Positions 17,582 to 28,246 are shown, counted from the first letter of the stretch. The stretch is 64,000 bases of DNA from Mycoplana rhizolycopersici (GCF_013378445.1 NZ_JABXYK010000007.1:248001-312000), one strand, 5' to 3'. Notes: a model not told the origin generated them from the letters alone. A program made the numbers and translations.

Positions 17582-18997
17582 TCAGGCCTTCGTGCCGCCG
17601 ACGGTGATCTGGTCCATACGCAGATGCGGCTGGCCCACGCCGACGGGCACGCTCTGGCCGGCCTTGCCGCACATGCCGATCCCCGTGTCGAGCTTGGAAT
17701 CGTTGCCGACCATCGTCACGCGCCGCATCGCGTCTGGCCCGTTGCCGATGATCATCGCGCCCTTCACCGGGGCGCCGATCTTTCCATCCTCGATCAGGTA
17801 GGCCTCGGTGCAGCCGAAGACGAACTTGCCGGAGGTGATGTCCACCTGGCCGCCGCCGAAGGAGACCGCATAGATGCCGTTCTTCACCGAAGCGATGATC
17901 TCATCGGGCGTCCTGTCGCCGGACAGCATGTAGGTGTTGGTCATGCGCGGCATCGGCACATGCGCGTAGGACTGGCGGCGGCCGTTGCCGGTCGCCTGCA
18001 TGCCCATCAGCCGCGCGTTCTGCCGGTCCTGCATGTAGCCGACGAGCTTTCCGTCCTCGATCAGGACGTTGTAGCCAGACGGTGTGCCTTCGTCATCCAC
18101 CGTCAGCGAGCCGCGGCGGCTTTCGATCGTGCCGTCGTCGACCACGGTGACGCCCCTGGCCGCCACCTGCTCGCCGAGCAGGCCCGAAAACGCCGAGGTC
18201 TTCTTGCGGTTGAAGTCGCCCTCCAGTCCATGGCCGACCGCCTCGTGGAGCATCACGCCCGGCCAGCCCGAGGAAAGCACCACGTCCATCGTGCCGGCCG
18301 GCGCCTCGATCGCGCTGAGGTTCACGAGCGCCTGGCGCAACGCCTCGTCCGCCCCCTGCTTCCAGCTTTCGGTGGTGAGGAACTCGCCGAAGCCGCGCCG
18401 GCCGCCCATGCCGAACGAGCCCGTCTCCTGCCGGTCGCCTTCGCCGACGACGACGGAAATGTTGATGCGGGTCATGGGACGGATGTCCGTCACCTTGTGG
18501 CCGTCGGCGCGCAGGATGTTGACCACCTGCCAGCTGGCGGCGATCGAGGCGGATACCTGCCGAACCTTTGCGTCCTTGCCGCGCAGATAGGCGTCGATCT
18601 CCTGCAGCAGCGTCACCTTCTCCTCGAAGCCGGGGCTGCCGATCGGGTTTTCCGGGCCGTAGAGCCGGCGGTTGGTTCCCTGGGGTGCTGCGGAATAGGT
18701 GCCGGCATATCCGCGCGTGACAGCGCCCGCAGCGTCCGCCGCCCGCTTCAGCGCGGAAAGCGACATCTCGCCGGAATGGGCATAGCCCACCGCCTCGCCG
18801 GCTACGGCGCGCAGGCCGAAGCCCTGGTCGGTGTTGAAGCTGCCGCCCTTCAGGCGCCCGTTGTCGAAGGTCAGCGATTCCGCCTGCGCGTGCTCCAGGT
18901 AGAGCTCGCCGTCGTCGGCGTTCTTCAGCGTCTCCGCCAGCACCACGCGAACCGTCGCCTCGTCGGCATCGAACAGTGAGGTCAGGTCGGTGTTCAT
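17582..18997 (-). CDS. tldD: TldD metalloprotease
   Basis: A 471-aa protein, the normal TldD length. TldD with its partner TldE (PmbA) forms a zinc protease that trims unfolded peptides and processes some modified peptides. The HExxxH zinc motif is seen as HEAVGHGLEGD, and the later GGGQVDITSGKFVFGCTEAY segment fits the family. The start at 18997 was chosen for AGGAG spaced 7 nt upstream; an in-frame start 18 codons earlier lacks family similarity. No tldE is in the window. Confidence 0.95.
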   Translation of the reverse strand: MNTDLTSLFDADEATVRVVLAETLKNADDGELYLEHAQAESLTFDNGRLKGGSFNTDQGFGLRAVAGEAVGYAHSGEMSLSALKRAADAAGAVTRGYAGTYSAAPQGTNRRLYGPENPIGSPGFEEKVTLLQEIDAYLRGKDAKVRQVSASIAASWQVVNILRADGHKVTDIRPMTRINISVVVGEGDRQETGSFGMGGRRGFGEFLTTESWKQGADEALRQALVNLSAIEAPAGTMDVVLSSGWPGVMLHEAVGHGLEGDFNRKKTSAFSGLLGEQVAARGVTVVDDGTIESRRGSLTVDDEGTPSGYNVLIEDGKLVGYMQDRQNARLMGMQATGNGRRQSYAHVPMPRMTNTYMLSGDRTPDEIIASVKNGIYAVSFGGGQVDITSGKFVFGCTEAYLIEDGKIGAPVKGAMIIGNGPDAMRRVTMVGNDSKLDTGIGMCGKAGQSVPVGVGQPHLRMDQITVGGTKA

Positions 18998-19132
18998 TGG
19001 CAACTCCTGGTGCACAGATCTGAAACGTCGCGCCACACGGTTCGCATGCATGCGGTGCCGGCGCGCCTAAGCGGGTTGCCAGCTTATGTAGAGGCTCCCC
19101 CCGGCCGGGGCAAGCGAAGCGGCTCCGCCGGC

Positions 19133-19687
19133 CTACATGGCGCCTGCCACCTCGTTTCGCACGCTTTCCATGATTTCGTCCGAAAGTGCGGGGTCGTTGA
19201 CAAGGCGGGCCATGACCAGGGCGCCGATAAGGCTGGAGAGGTCGGCGATCGCCTTCCTGCGGTCCGGCGCCTCTCCCTGCCGCTCTTGCAGCTCCTGCAT
19301 CCGCGCGATCCGGGCGCGGACATAGTCGGTCGCGGCCTGTCGCTCCTTTTCCGGCAACCGCGCCATTTCCGGTCCGAGGGCTGCGACCGCGCAGCCCGCA
19401 CCGGCATGGTCGCGATGCTCGGCGGACAGATAGGCCCCGGCGAACTGCGAGAGCGTCAGTGTCGCCGGCTCGGCTTCGAGGGTCTTGTGCATAGCCTCCG
19501 ACAGCGCCTGCTCGGTAAGGTCGCCCTTTGACTTGAAATGGCCGTAGAAACCGCCATGCGTCAGTCCGGCGCCACTCATGACGGCATCGACGCCGACGGC
19601 ATGAATGCCGTTCTCGCGAAACAGCCGTGCCGCCGCATCAAGAATGCGCTTCCGGTTTTCCTTCGCCTGCTCCTTGGTCGGCCGCAT
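19133..19687 (-). CDS. TetR/AcrR-family repressor
   Basis: A 184-aa regulator with an N-terminal TetR helix-turn-helix (about residues 10-55; segment VDAVMSGAGLTHGGFYGHFKSKGDL, with the typical GGFYGHFKSK recognition helix). A helical ligand domain follows. It is transcribed away from an aldo-keto reductase gene, and two identical palindromes lie between them. The natural inference is that it represses both itself and the reductase and is released by a small, perhaps electrophilic, ligand. Confidence 0.85.
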   Translation of the reverse strand: MRPTKEQAKENRKRILDAAARLFRENGIHAVGVDAVMSGAGLTHGGFYGHFKSKGDLTEQALSEAMHKTLEAEPATLTLSQFAGAYLSAEHRDHAGAGCAVAALGPEMARLPEKERQAATDYVRARIARMQELQERQGEAPDRRKAIADLSSLIGALVMARLVNDPALSDEIMESVRNEVAGAM

Positions 19688-19709
19688 TTTGTCATCCTCC
19701 GAAATTGTC

Positions 19710-19770
19710 TTGACAAGTTATATGACGATCGTCATTTATATTCAACATATGACGATCGTCATTTAAAATT
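19710..19770. promoter_or_regulatory. Divergent promoters with two identical TetR-type operators
   Basis: Two copies of the perfect palindrome ATGACGATCGTCAT are at 19722-19735 and 19749-19762, sharing an 18-bp context TATGACGATCGTCATTTA, 27 bp apart. The left copy lies in the 17-bp spacer of a leftward promoter (TTGAAT at 19745-19740, TATAAC at 19722-19717) for the TetR gene. The right copy lies in the 17-bp spacer of a possible rightward promoter (TTCAAC 19741-19746, TAAAAT 19764-19769) for the reductase. A TTGACA at 19710-19715 is an alternative rightward -35 element. Confidence 0.75.
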
Positions 19771-19806
19771 GAATCGAAAAGTTCACCGACAACAGGGAGT
19801 TCGGAC

Positions 19807-20850
19807 ATGAGCATGCGCTATCGGATCTTCGGCCGCACTGGCCTTCGCATTTCGCAGCTGGCGCTCGGCACCGGCAATTTCGGCACCGGCTGGGGCTATG
19901 GCGCCGACCAGGAGGCGGCCAGAGCCATCTACGACGGCTATCGCGCAGCCGGTGGCAATTTCATCGATACCGCCGACCAGTACCAGTTCGGCCAGTCCGA
20001 AACGCTGACGGGGGAATTCGTCGCCGCCGACCGGGATGACGTCGTGCTTGCGACCAAGTTTTCGCTCGGCGACAGCCATGGCGCGGGTCTGCAGCGCACC
20101 GGCAACAGCCGCAAGGCGATGGTGCAGTCCGTGGAGGCCAGCCTCAAGCGGCTCAACACCGATCGCATCGATCTCCTCTGGGTGCATATGCCCGACGACG
20201 TCACCCCGATCGACGAGATCGTGCGCGGGCTGGACGATCTCGTCCGGTCCGGCAAGATCCTCTATTCCGGCTTTTCCGATTTCCCCGCCTGGCGGGTGGC
20301 GACGGCGGCAACGCTTGCCGAGCTGCGCGGCTGGGCGCCTGTCTCGGCGCTGCAGGTGGAATACAGCCTGGTCGAGCGTTCCGTCGAGCGCGAACTCCTG
20401 CCGATGGCGTCGGCCTTCGGGCTCGGCACGGTCAGCTGGTCGCCGCTCGGCGGCGGGTTGCTGACAGGCAAGTACCGCAAGGGCGAGCAGGGCAGGGCGC
20501 AGGGGCTGGGCGCCGTCATCCATGCCGAGAGCGATGCACGCAAGACCGCGACGGTCGATGCGGTTCTGGCCATTGCCGGGGAGACGGGCCTGCCCGCCGG
20601 GCAGGTGGCGATCGCCTGGGTGCTCGCCAAGGGCGCGACGCTGCCGATCATCGGTCCGCGAACGCCCGAGCAGCTTGCGGACAACTTGGCGGCACTCGAC
20701 GTTCGCCTGACTGAGGAGCAGATCGGCAGGCTGGATGCCGCAAGCGAGATCGCTCTCGGCTTCCCCTTCGACGTCGTCTCCAAGTCGCGTGGCGTGCTCG
20801 CCGGCTTAAGGCCCGACCTGATCGACTGGCCCGCGGCGCCCGTTCGGTGA
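19807..20850 (+). CDS. Aldo/keto reductase
   Basis: A 347-aa AKR-family NAD(P)H-dependent oxidoreductase. It shows the N-terminal LGTGNFGTGWGYG, the catalytic Asp/Tyr region DTADQYQFGQSE, Lys in VVLATKFSLG, and the cofactor-binding C-terminal block TLPIIGPRTPEQLADNL. Its likely substrate is an aldehyde or ketone; the specific one is unknown. It is divergent from, and probably repressed by, the TetR regulator. GGGAG precedes the ATG. Confidence 0.9.
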   Translation: MSMRYRIFGRTGLRISQLALGTGNFGTGWGYGADQEAARAIYDGYRAAGGNFIDTADQYQFGQSETLTGEFVAADRDDVVLATKFSLGDSHGAGLQRTGNSRKAMVQSVEASLKRLNTDRIDLLWVHMPDDVTPIDEIVRGLDDLVRSGKILYSGFSDFPAWRVATAATLAELRGWAPVSALQVEYSLVERSVERELLPMASAFGLGTVSWSPLGGGLLTGKYRKGEQGRAQGLGAVIHAESDARKTATVDAVLAIAGETGLPAGQVAIAWVLAKGATLPIIGPRTPEQLADNLAALDVRLTEEQIGRLDAASEIALGFPFDVVSKSRGVLAGLRPDLIDWPAAPVR

Positions 20851-20928
20851 CGTGAGATGCGGTAAGGGTTGAGGGGTTAGGGGTAGGGGGTGAGGTATGG
20901 CAAAGGCCGGGCTGCTGCCTCTGCGGCT

Positions 20929-21408
20929 CGCATTGCCGGCAGCGCGTCCATTGCGCTCGCAACCTCATTGCGCCTTGCGGGCACCGCCGTCGCCCCCTAC
21001 TGCCTCTCCGTCATGCCGGCCCCCGAGCCGGCATCCAGTCGCGCAAGTCTTTGCGCAATAAAGCATTCCCGCGCCGCGGACGCGGGCCACTGGATCCCGG
21101 ATCAAGTCCGGGATGCCGGGAAGTTGAAGGGCGCGCCACATCGACGTCTTGCGAAACGCTGTGCGCATCGCATTGCCGGCAGCGCGTCCATTGCGCTCGC
21201 AACCTCATTGCGCCTTGCGGGCACCGCCGTCGCCCCCTACTGTCTCTCCGTCATGCCGGCCCCCGAGCCGGCATTCAGCCGCGCAAATCCTTGCGCGATA
21301 GAGCATTTCCCGCGCCGCGGACGCGGTGCCGCCGGATCCCGAACCAAGTCCGGATTGACGGGGGAGTTGAGGGAGCGTCACATCGACGTCAGGCAAAACG
21401 CTCATGCA
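20929..21408. repeat. Tandem duplication, two 240-bp units
   Basis: Two units start at 20929 and 21169 with an exact 240-bp period. Bases 20941-21000 and 21181-21240 are identical, and the second half of each unit is more diverged. Each unit contains one copy of a dispersed alphaproteobacterial element beginning CTCCGTCATGCCGGC and ending near GGATCCCGGATCAAGTCCGG (about 21005-21120 and 21245-21362). The region 20851-21452 between the reductase and IalB genes holds no convincing gene. Confidence 0.85.
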
Positions 21409-21452
21409 CAAGAAGCCGGCTTTCGGTGCGGGGACGGTTGGCCCCGGGCCCT

Positions 21453-21986
21453 TTACGGCAGCGCGTCGTAGCCTTCGCCGAAGCCCTTGAGGTCGACCGG
21501 GATGCCGATGCCTTCTTCCGGGGTCTGGAAGACGATGAAGGTGGCGGTAGCGCCGGAGCGGAAGGTCTTGAGCAGTTCGTCCTCAAGCACCACCTCGGCG
21601 TAGCAGCCGTCGGAGAAGCAGCGCACGAAATAGGCGCGGCCGATATCCTTACCGTCCACATTCAGGCCAAGCCCGTTGGGCAGCAGGACGCCGAGGGGCG
21701 CGAGCACGCGCAGGATCTTTGCCTTGCGGTCGGCCGTCTTGAGGATGACCACAGACAGGCCGACTTCAGGTCGGTCCTCGGCGATCACGTTCTGCATCAG
21801 CGCGCATTGTTCGCCCGTGGCGCCTGCCGGCTGGTCGCAGACGATCGACCAGGCACCGTGGTTCGCCTTCACGGTGCCCGGCTGTTGCTGGGACTGTGCC
21901 AGGGCAGGGGTGCTGGTCGCTGCGATGGCAAGCGCCGCCAGCGCGCGGATCGTCCTGGCCAGGCCCGAAGGAGAGCGGGAACTCAT
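21453..21986 (-). CDS. Invasion-associated locus B (IalB) family protein
   Basis: A 177-aa exported protein. The signal peptide at the N-terminus (LARTIRALAALAIAATSTPA, then LAQ) precedes an IalB domain with WSIVCDQ, EQCALMQ and a conserved Cys pair in VRCFSDGCYAEV. IalB homologues are periplasmic or outer-membrane-associated. In Bartonella the family is linked to red-cell invasion, but free-living rhizobia carry several with unknown roles. The start at 21986 has GAGG upstream. It is divergent from the cytochrome oxidase cluster. Confidence 0.85.
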   Translation of the reverse strand: MSSRSPSGLARTIRALAALAIAATSTPALAQSQQQPGTVKANHGAWSIVCDQPAGATGEQCALMQNVIAEDRPEVGLSVVILKTADRKAKILRVLAPLGVLLPNGLGLNVDGKDIGRAYFVRCFSDGCYAEVVLEDELLKTFRSGATATFIVFQTPEEGIGIPVDLKGFGEGYDALP

Positions 21987-22342
21987 GAAAACCTCGAAAT
22001 CTCGAATCACACGCGCCATTCTTGAATAGCGAACGTTGAAATGAAAAGCCCTTTGCCGTCTTTTCCAGTTTATACGGCGGAAATTGGACCGCCGGGACGA
22101 AACGTCGCGATTGCCCGGCCGGCGCAGTAATAATCTGTCCGCCCCCGCCACGGCATCGCTCCCAGATTGCCGGCCGGCGCTCGCGCGTTCGCGTTTACAA
22201 AGAGTTGGACGAAAGTTTGGCTATGTCCCGCCAGGACTTGTCTTTGCGCAAAAATGCCGCACGAGCAACGGTTCGTGGCTGTTGCGGCAAACGGGAAACT
22301 GTGATTTTAAGCAGTCAGCATAGCAGGGATTCTGCGGCAATC

Positions 22343-22360
22343 GTTTGATCCCTATCAAAC
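22343..22360 (+). promoter_or_regulatory. FNR/FixK-type box before coxB
   Basis: The palindrome GTTTGATCCCTATCAAAC contains TTGAT-N4-ATCAA, an exact match to the FNR/FixK/FnrL consensus. It ends 18 bp before the GTG start of coxB, within the 392-bp gap between the IalB gene and coxB (21987-22378). At that distance an activator site at -41.5 would place transcription start inside the gene, so repression under low oxygen is the simpler reading. I saw nothing else recognisable in the gap. Confidence 0.7.
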
Positions 22361-22378
22361 GCTTTGGGGAGATATGTT

Positions 22379-23263
22379 GTGATTAACAAGGCTTTTGCAG
22401 CGATGACGGCGGTATGCTGTCTGCTGTTTGCTTCGGGCGCCTTCGCCGACCAGCCGGTCGATTGGCAGAAGGGATTGCAGCCCGCGGCAACCTCGATCAT
22501 GGAAGAGATCCGCTGGTTCGAACAGTACACCCTGTGGTTCATCGTTCCGATCACGCTGTTTGTTCTTCTCCTCCTGATCATCATCGTGGTGAAGTTCCGC
22601 GAGGGCGCGAATCCGGTTCCCTCCAGGACGAGCCACAACACGGCGATCGAGGTCATCTGGACAATCGGTCCGGTGGTGATCTTGCTCCTCCTCGCAGTTC
22701 CCTCCTTCCAGCTGCTGACGAAGCAGCTCGCTCCCACCGAGGAGCCCGAGCTGACGATCAAGGCGACCGGCTTTCAGTGGTACTGGGGCTATGAGTACCA
22801 GGTCGGCGAAAACCCGCTTTCCTTCGATAGCCTGATGCTGCAGGATGCCGATCGCGCTTCTCTCGGCAAGGAAGACAAGGCGGTCTATCCGCGCCTGCTC
22901 GCCGTGGACAACGAAGTTGTTGTTCCCGTCGGCAAGCACGTCCGTCTCCTCGTGACCGGCGCAGACGTGATCCACGCCTTTGCGATGCCTTCCTTCGGCG
23001 TGAAGATCGACGCCGTGCCGGGTCGCATGAACGAGACCTGGTTCAAGGCCGAGCGTGAAGGCCTCTTCTACGGCCAGTGTTCCGAGCTGTGCGGCAAGGA
23101 CCATGCCTATATGCCGATCGCTGTCCGCGTCGTCTCGCAGGACAAGTTCGACACCTGGCTTGCCGCAGCTGCGACCAATATCGGTGAGGCCAACAAGGCT
23201 CTGGTAGCGTCCGTCGACGGCGAACGGAAGTCCGTCGACGTCGCACAGAACGCCGCGCAGTAA
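22379..23263 (+). CDS. ctaC: Cytochrome c oxidase subunit II (aa3-type)
   Basis: A 294-aa subunit II. It has an N-terminal signal, two TM helices (about residues 45-70 and 90-115) and a periplasmic CuA domain. The CuA ligands are seen as H199, then C234, C238, H242 and M245 in CSELCGKDHAYM. It takes electrons from cytochrome c and passes them to heme a in subunit I. The GTG at 22379 was chosen because GGGGAG lies 8 nt upstream. It heads the cluster ctaC-ctaD-ctaB-small ORF-ctaG-ctaE, all rightward. Confidence 0.96.
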   Translation: MINKAFAAMTAVCCLLFASGAFADQPVDWQKGLQPAATSIMEEIRWFEQYTLWFIVPITLFVLLLLIIIVVKFREGANPVPSRTSHNTAIEVIWTIGPVVILLLLAVPSFQLLTKQLAPTEEPELTIKATGFQWYWGYEYQVGENPLSFDSLMLQDADRASLGKEDKAVYPRLLAVDNEVVVPVGKHVRLLVTGADVIHAFAMPSFGVKIDAVPGRMNETWFKAEREGLFYGQCSELCGKDHAYMPIAVRVVSQDKFDTWLAAAATNIGEANKALVASVDGERKSVDVAQNAAQ

Positions 23264-24946
<1,683 letters not shown>

Positions 24947-24963
24947 GATCCCATTCGAACATG

Positions 24964-24986
24964 GAGGCCGCCGGTCCGGCGGCCTC
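24964..24986 (+). terminator. Stable intercistronic hairpin between ctaD and ctaB
   Basis: A perfect 10-bp stem, GAGGCCGCCG pairing with CGGCGGCCTC around a 3-nt loop, starts 17 nt after the ctaD stop. No U-tract follows, so it more likely protects the ctaCD message or attenuates read-through into ctaB than fully terminates. Confidence 0.55.
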
Positions 24987-25031
24987 TCATATCAAGGGCC
25001 GGATGAACCGGCCAAGCGAGCGACAGACGAT

Positions 25032-25976
25032 ATGGCAATCATCGATCATCACGAAGCGGCTGCGGACGGCGGGGATACGCTCCTCTCCGAAGCGACTGCG
25101 CGCGATTATTTCGAGCTTCTCAAGCCGCGCGTCATGTCCCTGGTCGTCTTTACCGCCTTTGCCGGACTGGTGCTGGCGCCAGGCCATATCAACCCGATCA
25201 TCGGGGCGATCGCCATCCTCTGCATCGCCGTGGGCGCCGGCGCGTCCGGCGCGCTGAACATGTGGTACGACGCCGACATCGATGCCGTCATGTCGCGCAC
25301 CGCAAAGCGTCCCATTCCTTCCGGCCGCGTCAAGCCGCGCGAGGCGCTGGCCTTCGGGCTGACGCTGTCGGCCTTCTCGGTTGCGATCCTGGGGCTTGCG
25401 GTCAACTGGCTGTCGGCCGGGCTTCTCGCCTTCACCATCTTCTTCTACGCCGTCATCTATACGATGTGGCTGAAGCGCTCGACGCCGCAGAACATCGTCA
25501 TCGGCGGTGCTGCAGGCGCCTTCCCGCCAATGATCGGCTGGGCCTGCGTCACGGGCGGCGTCTCGATCGAGAGCATCGTGCTGTTCCTGATCACCTTCCT
25601 GTGGACCCCGGCCCACTTCTGGGCGCTGGCGCTCTTCAAGATGAAGGATTACGCCGATGTCGGCGTGCCCATGCTGCCGAACGTGGCGGGTGAGAAGACG
25701 ACCAAGCAGCAGATCCTGATCTATGCGGTTCTGACGGCGATCATTTCCGTGGTGCCGAGCTGTCTTGGCTTTGCCAGCATCGCTTACGGCATCTTCGCGG
25801 CCGTCATGGGTCTCGCCTTCGTCGCCTATTCCATCGGCGTGCTGCGCATGCCGGAAAGCGATCGCGTCATGGTGCCGGCCAAGAAGCTCTTCGCCTATTC
25901 GATATTCTACCTCTTCGCCATCTTCTCCGGCCTGATGATCGACCATGCCGTGATGGCGGCAGGATGGAGCCTGTGA
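25032..25976 (+). CDS. ctaB: Protoheme IX farnesyltransferase (heme O synthase)
   Basis: A 314-aa polytopic UbiA-family prenyltransferase that adds farnesyl diphosphate to heme b to make heme O, precursor of heme A for the oxidase. The Asp-rich motif is [15 protein letters not shown], followed by [22 protein letters not shown] and the [10 protein letters not shown] segment are family hallmarks. The start [10 protein letters not shown] was chosen for family agreement. Its stop overlaps the start of the next 46-aa gene by one base. Confidence 0.96.
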   Translation: MAIIDHHEAAADGGDTLLSEATARDYFELLKPRVMSLVVFTAFAGLVLAPGHINPIIGAIAILCIAVGAGASGALNMWYDADIDAVMSRTAKRPIPSGRVKPREALAFGLTLSAFSVAILGLAVNWLSAGLLAFTIFFYAVIYTMWLKRSTPQNIVIGGAAGAFPPMIGWACVTGGVSIESIVLFLITFLWTPAHFWALALFKMKDYADVGVPMLPNVAGEKTTKQQILIYAVLTAIISVVPSCLGFASIAYGIFAAVMGLAFVAYSIGVLRMPESDRVMVPAKKLFAYSIFYLFAIFSGLMIDHAVMAAGWSL

Positions 25977-26116
25977 TGGAAACGGTCAGCCTCAGCGAAA
26001 AGCAGAAGAAGTCCCGGCGCGGGCGCAACGTGGCACTTGCCGTCGTGCTCGCGGTGCTGGTCGTGATGTTCTACATCATCACGCTGGTGAAGATTGCCGG
26101 CGGGATTGCAGGCTGA
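25976..26116 (+). CDS. Small single-TM protein of the cox cluster (CoxF-like)
   Basis: A 46-aa reading frame starting [20 protein letters not shown], then one hydrophobic helix (about residues 20-38, [20 protein letters not shown]) and a short tail ending KIAGGIAG. It overlaps the ctaB stop (TGATG) and ends 2 bp before ctaG, so translation is tightly coupled. Its position and layout match the small CoxF-type open reading frame found between ctaB and ctaG in rhizobial oxidase operons. Its role is unproven, perhaps in assembly. Confidence 0.8.
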   Translation: METVSLSEKQKKSRRGRNVALAVVLAVLVVMFYIITLVKIAGGIAG

Positions 26117-26118
26117 CG

Positions 26119-26724
26119 ATGAGCAAGGGCGGAGCCGGAAACGAAGGAAAGCTTGGCAACGGCACGATCGTGACCGTGTGCCTCACCTTTGTCATCGCCA
26201 TGCTCGGCATGGCCTATGCGGCCGTTCCGCTCTACGAGATGTTCTGCAAGGTCACCGGCTACGGCGGCACCACGCAGCGCGTCGAGCAGGCATCCTCCGT
26301 CATCCTCGACAGGAAGATCAAGGTCCGCTTCGACGCCAACACGGCGCCAGGCCTGCCCTGGAGCTTCCAGCCCGTCCAGCGCGAGATCGAGCTCAAGATC
26401 GGCGAGACGGTGATGGTGAACTACCGGGCGCGCAACAACGCCAGCTTCGAGACCACCGGCCAGGCGACGTTCAACGTCACGCCGGAGGCGACCGGCGCCT
26501 ATTTCAACAAGGTCCAGTGCTTCTGCTTCACCGAGACGACGCTGAAGCCCGGCGAGGAAATGGAAATGCCGGTCCTGTTCTTCATCGATCCGGCGATCGT
26601 CGACCCGGTCGAGACGAAGAACGTGCATACGATCACGCTTTCCTACACCTTCTTCCCGCACGAGAAGACGAAGCCGGTGGCTTCGGCATCCGATGCCGGG
26701 GGCGAGGCTGCGAAAAAACTTTAG
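26119..26724 (+). CDS. ctaG: Cytochrome c oxidase assembly protein CtaG (Cox11 type)
   Basis: A 201-aa Cox11-family protein. It has a short cytoplasmic N-terminus, one TM helix (about residues 12-35) and a periplasmic beta domain. The copper-binding CFCF motif appears as [20 protein letters not shown]. It delivers copper to the CuB site of subunit I. It is located 2 bp after the 46-aa gene and upstream of subunit III. Confidence 0.96.
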   Translation: MSKGGAGNEGKLGNGTIVTVCLTFVIAMLGMAYAAVPLYEMFCKVTGYGGTTQRVEQASSVILDRKIKVRFDANTAPGLPWSFQPVQREIELKIGETVMVNYRARNNASFETTGQATFNVTPEATGAYFNKVQCFCFTETTLKPGEEMEMPVLFFIDPAIVDPVETKNVHTITLSYTFFPHEKTKPVASASDAGGEAAKKL

Positions 26725-26785
26725 GAGACACGCGTTTTCCGGCCTGCCGGAGGACGTCAACGGGAGACATTCGGGGATCACTGAC

Positions 26786-27664
26786 ATGGCGCAAGCGCAC
26801 CAGAAGAATCACGACTACCACATCATCGATCCGAGCCCCTGGCCACTCTTGTCCTCGGTCGGTGCATTCGTGCTCGCCATCGGCGGCATCGTCTACATGC
26901 GCTATCACGCCGGCGGCTCGCTGAAGCTGTTCGGCATCGAGATGGCCAATCCCTGGATCCTCCTCATCGGCCTCGTGATCACGCTTTATGCGATGTACGG
27001 CTGGTGGGCGGATACGATCAAGGAAGGCGACGAAGGTCACCACACCCGCGTCGTTTCGCTGCACCTGCGCTACGGCATGATCATGTTCATCGCCTCCGAG
27101 GTGATGTTCTTCGTCGCCTGGTTCTGGGCTTTCTTCGACGCCAGCCTGTTCCCGGCCGAGGCGATCCAGGCAACCCGTGTCGAGCACACCGGCGGCGTCT
27201 GGCCGCCGAAGGGCATCGAGGTTCTCGATCCCTGGCACCTGCCGCTCTACAACACCATCATCCTGCTTCTGTCGGGCACCTGCGTCACCTGGGCGCACCA
27301 CGCCATCCTGCACAACGACCGCAAGGGCCTCATCAACGGCCTGACGCTGACCGTTCTGCTCGGTGTCCTGTTCTCCTTCGTGCAGGCCTACGAGTACGCC
27401 CACGCTCCGTTCGCGTTCAAGGATTCCATCTACGGCGCGACCTTCTTCATGGCCACCGGCTTCCACGGCTTCCACGTTCTGGTCGGCACGATCTTCCTGC
27501 TGGTCTGCCTGATCCGCGCCGCCCGCGGCGCCTTCACGCCGCAGCAGCATTTCGGCCTGGAAGCCGCCGCCTGGTACTGGCACTTCGTCGACGTCGTCTG
27601 GCTGTTCCTCTTCTTCTCCATCTACATCTGGGGTGGTTGGGGTGCGCCGGTCGCCCACATGTGA
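26786..27664 (+). CDS. ctaE: Cytochrome c oxidase subunit III
   Basis: A 292-aa polytopic subunit III with about seven TM helices. Family segments are [36 protein letters not shown]-type helix [19 protein letters not shown], and the C-terminal [15 protein letters not shown]. It stabilises subunit I and its proton uptake path. The start [13 protein letters not shown] was chosen for family fit. A strong intrinsic terminator follows, marking the end of the main transcription unit. Confidence 0.97.
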   Translation: MAQAHQKNHDYHIIDPSPWPLLSSVGAFVLAIGGIVYMRYHAGGSLKLFGIEMANPWILLIGLVITLYAMYGWWADTIKEGDEGHHTRVVSLHLRYGMIMFIASEVMFFVAWFWAFFDASLFPAEAIQATRVEHTGGVWPPKGIEVLDPWHLPLYNTIILLLSGTCVTWAHHAILHNDRKGLINGLTLTVLLGVLFSFVQAYEYAHAPFAFKDSIYGATFFMATGFHGFHVLVGTIFLLVCLIRAARGAFTPQQHFGLEAAAWYWHFVDVVWLFLFFSIYIWGGWGAPVAHM

Positions 27665-27686
27665 TCTGCCGCAAGCAATACCGGAG

Positions 27687-27717
27687 ACGGCCGCAGAGAT
27701 GCGGCCGTTTTCATTTT
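27687..27717 (+). terminator. Rho-independent terminator after ctaE
   Basis: A 9-bp perfect stem (ACGGCCGCA / TGCGGCCGT) with a GAGA loop is followed by TTTTCATTTT. It begins 22 bp after the ctaE stop codon. This is the best intrinsic terminator in the window. Confidence 0.9.
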
Positions 27718-27862
27718 GGAATGGCTTCGCCGGCCTCCGTGCGATCGGGCCGGCAAAGCCTCTGCGCAGGACGCAGCGACCGCGCCGTGCCCTTGCATTT
27801 TGAACGGGCATGGCGTCAGGCTGGGCAAGGTGCGCGACCGGTCGCGTGGACGGAGTGCGATA

Positions 27863-28246
27863 ATGAGCGAAGACAAGGCCCTGTACCCGCCGGTTGATCC
27901 GTTTTCGACGGGCCTGCGCGGCCATTGCCCCCGCTGCGGCCAGGGCAAGCTTTTCGACGGATACCTAAAGCTGAAGCCGCGCTGTGCCGCCTGCGGGCTG
28001 GATTACGCCTTTGCCGAGACCGGCGACGGTCCCGTCGTCTTCGTGCTTCTGATCGTAGGCTTCCTCGTCGTCGGTGCCGCCCTTTGGATGGAAGTCAACT
28101 TCAGCCCACCGATGTGGCTGCACTTCATTCTGTGGATCCCGCTTGCGATCGGGCTCGGCCTCGCGCTGACGCGGATGCTCAAGGGCGTGCTGGTCGCGCT
28201 GCAATACCGCAACAATGCCCGCCCCGGGGAAATCGACCGTGGCTGA
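27863..28246 (+). CDS. DUF983 membrane protein
   Basis: A 127-aa protein. Its N-terminal zinc-ribbon-like part has two CxxC pairs (CPRCGQG and CAACG), and two TM helices follow (about 58-80 and 85-108). DUF983 proteins are regularly found between ctaE and SURF1 in Rhizobiales, which suggests a part in oxidase biogenesis, but no biochemical role is established. The start MSEDKALYPPVD was chosen because upstream in-frame sequence is unlike the family. Its end overlaps the SURF1 gene. Confidence 0.8.
   Translation: MSEDKALYPPVDPFSTGLRGHCPRCGQGKLFDGYLKLKPRCAACGLDYAFAETGDGPVVFVLLIVGFLVVGAALWMEVNFSPPMWLHFILWIPLAIGLGLALTRMLKGVLVALQYRNNARPGEIDRG

Noticed and set aside
20929-21408. Direct repeats considered as a CRISPR array
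   Set aside because: Only two units of 240 bp, no short repeats with unique spacers, and no cas genes.
21051-22025. 324-aa rightward frame through the tandem repeat and the IalB gene
   Set aside because: Its N-terminal part translates the repeat and the rest is antisense to IalB.
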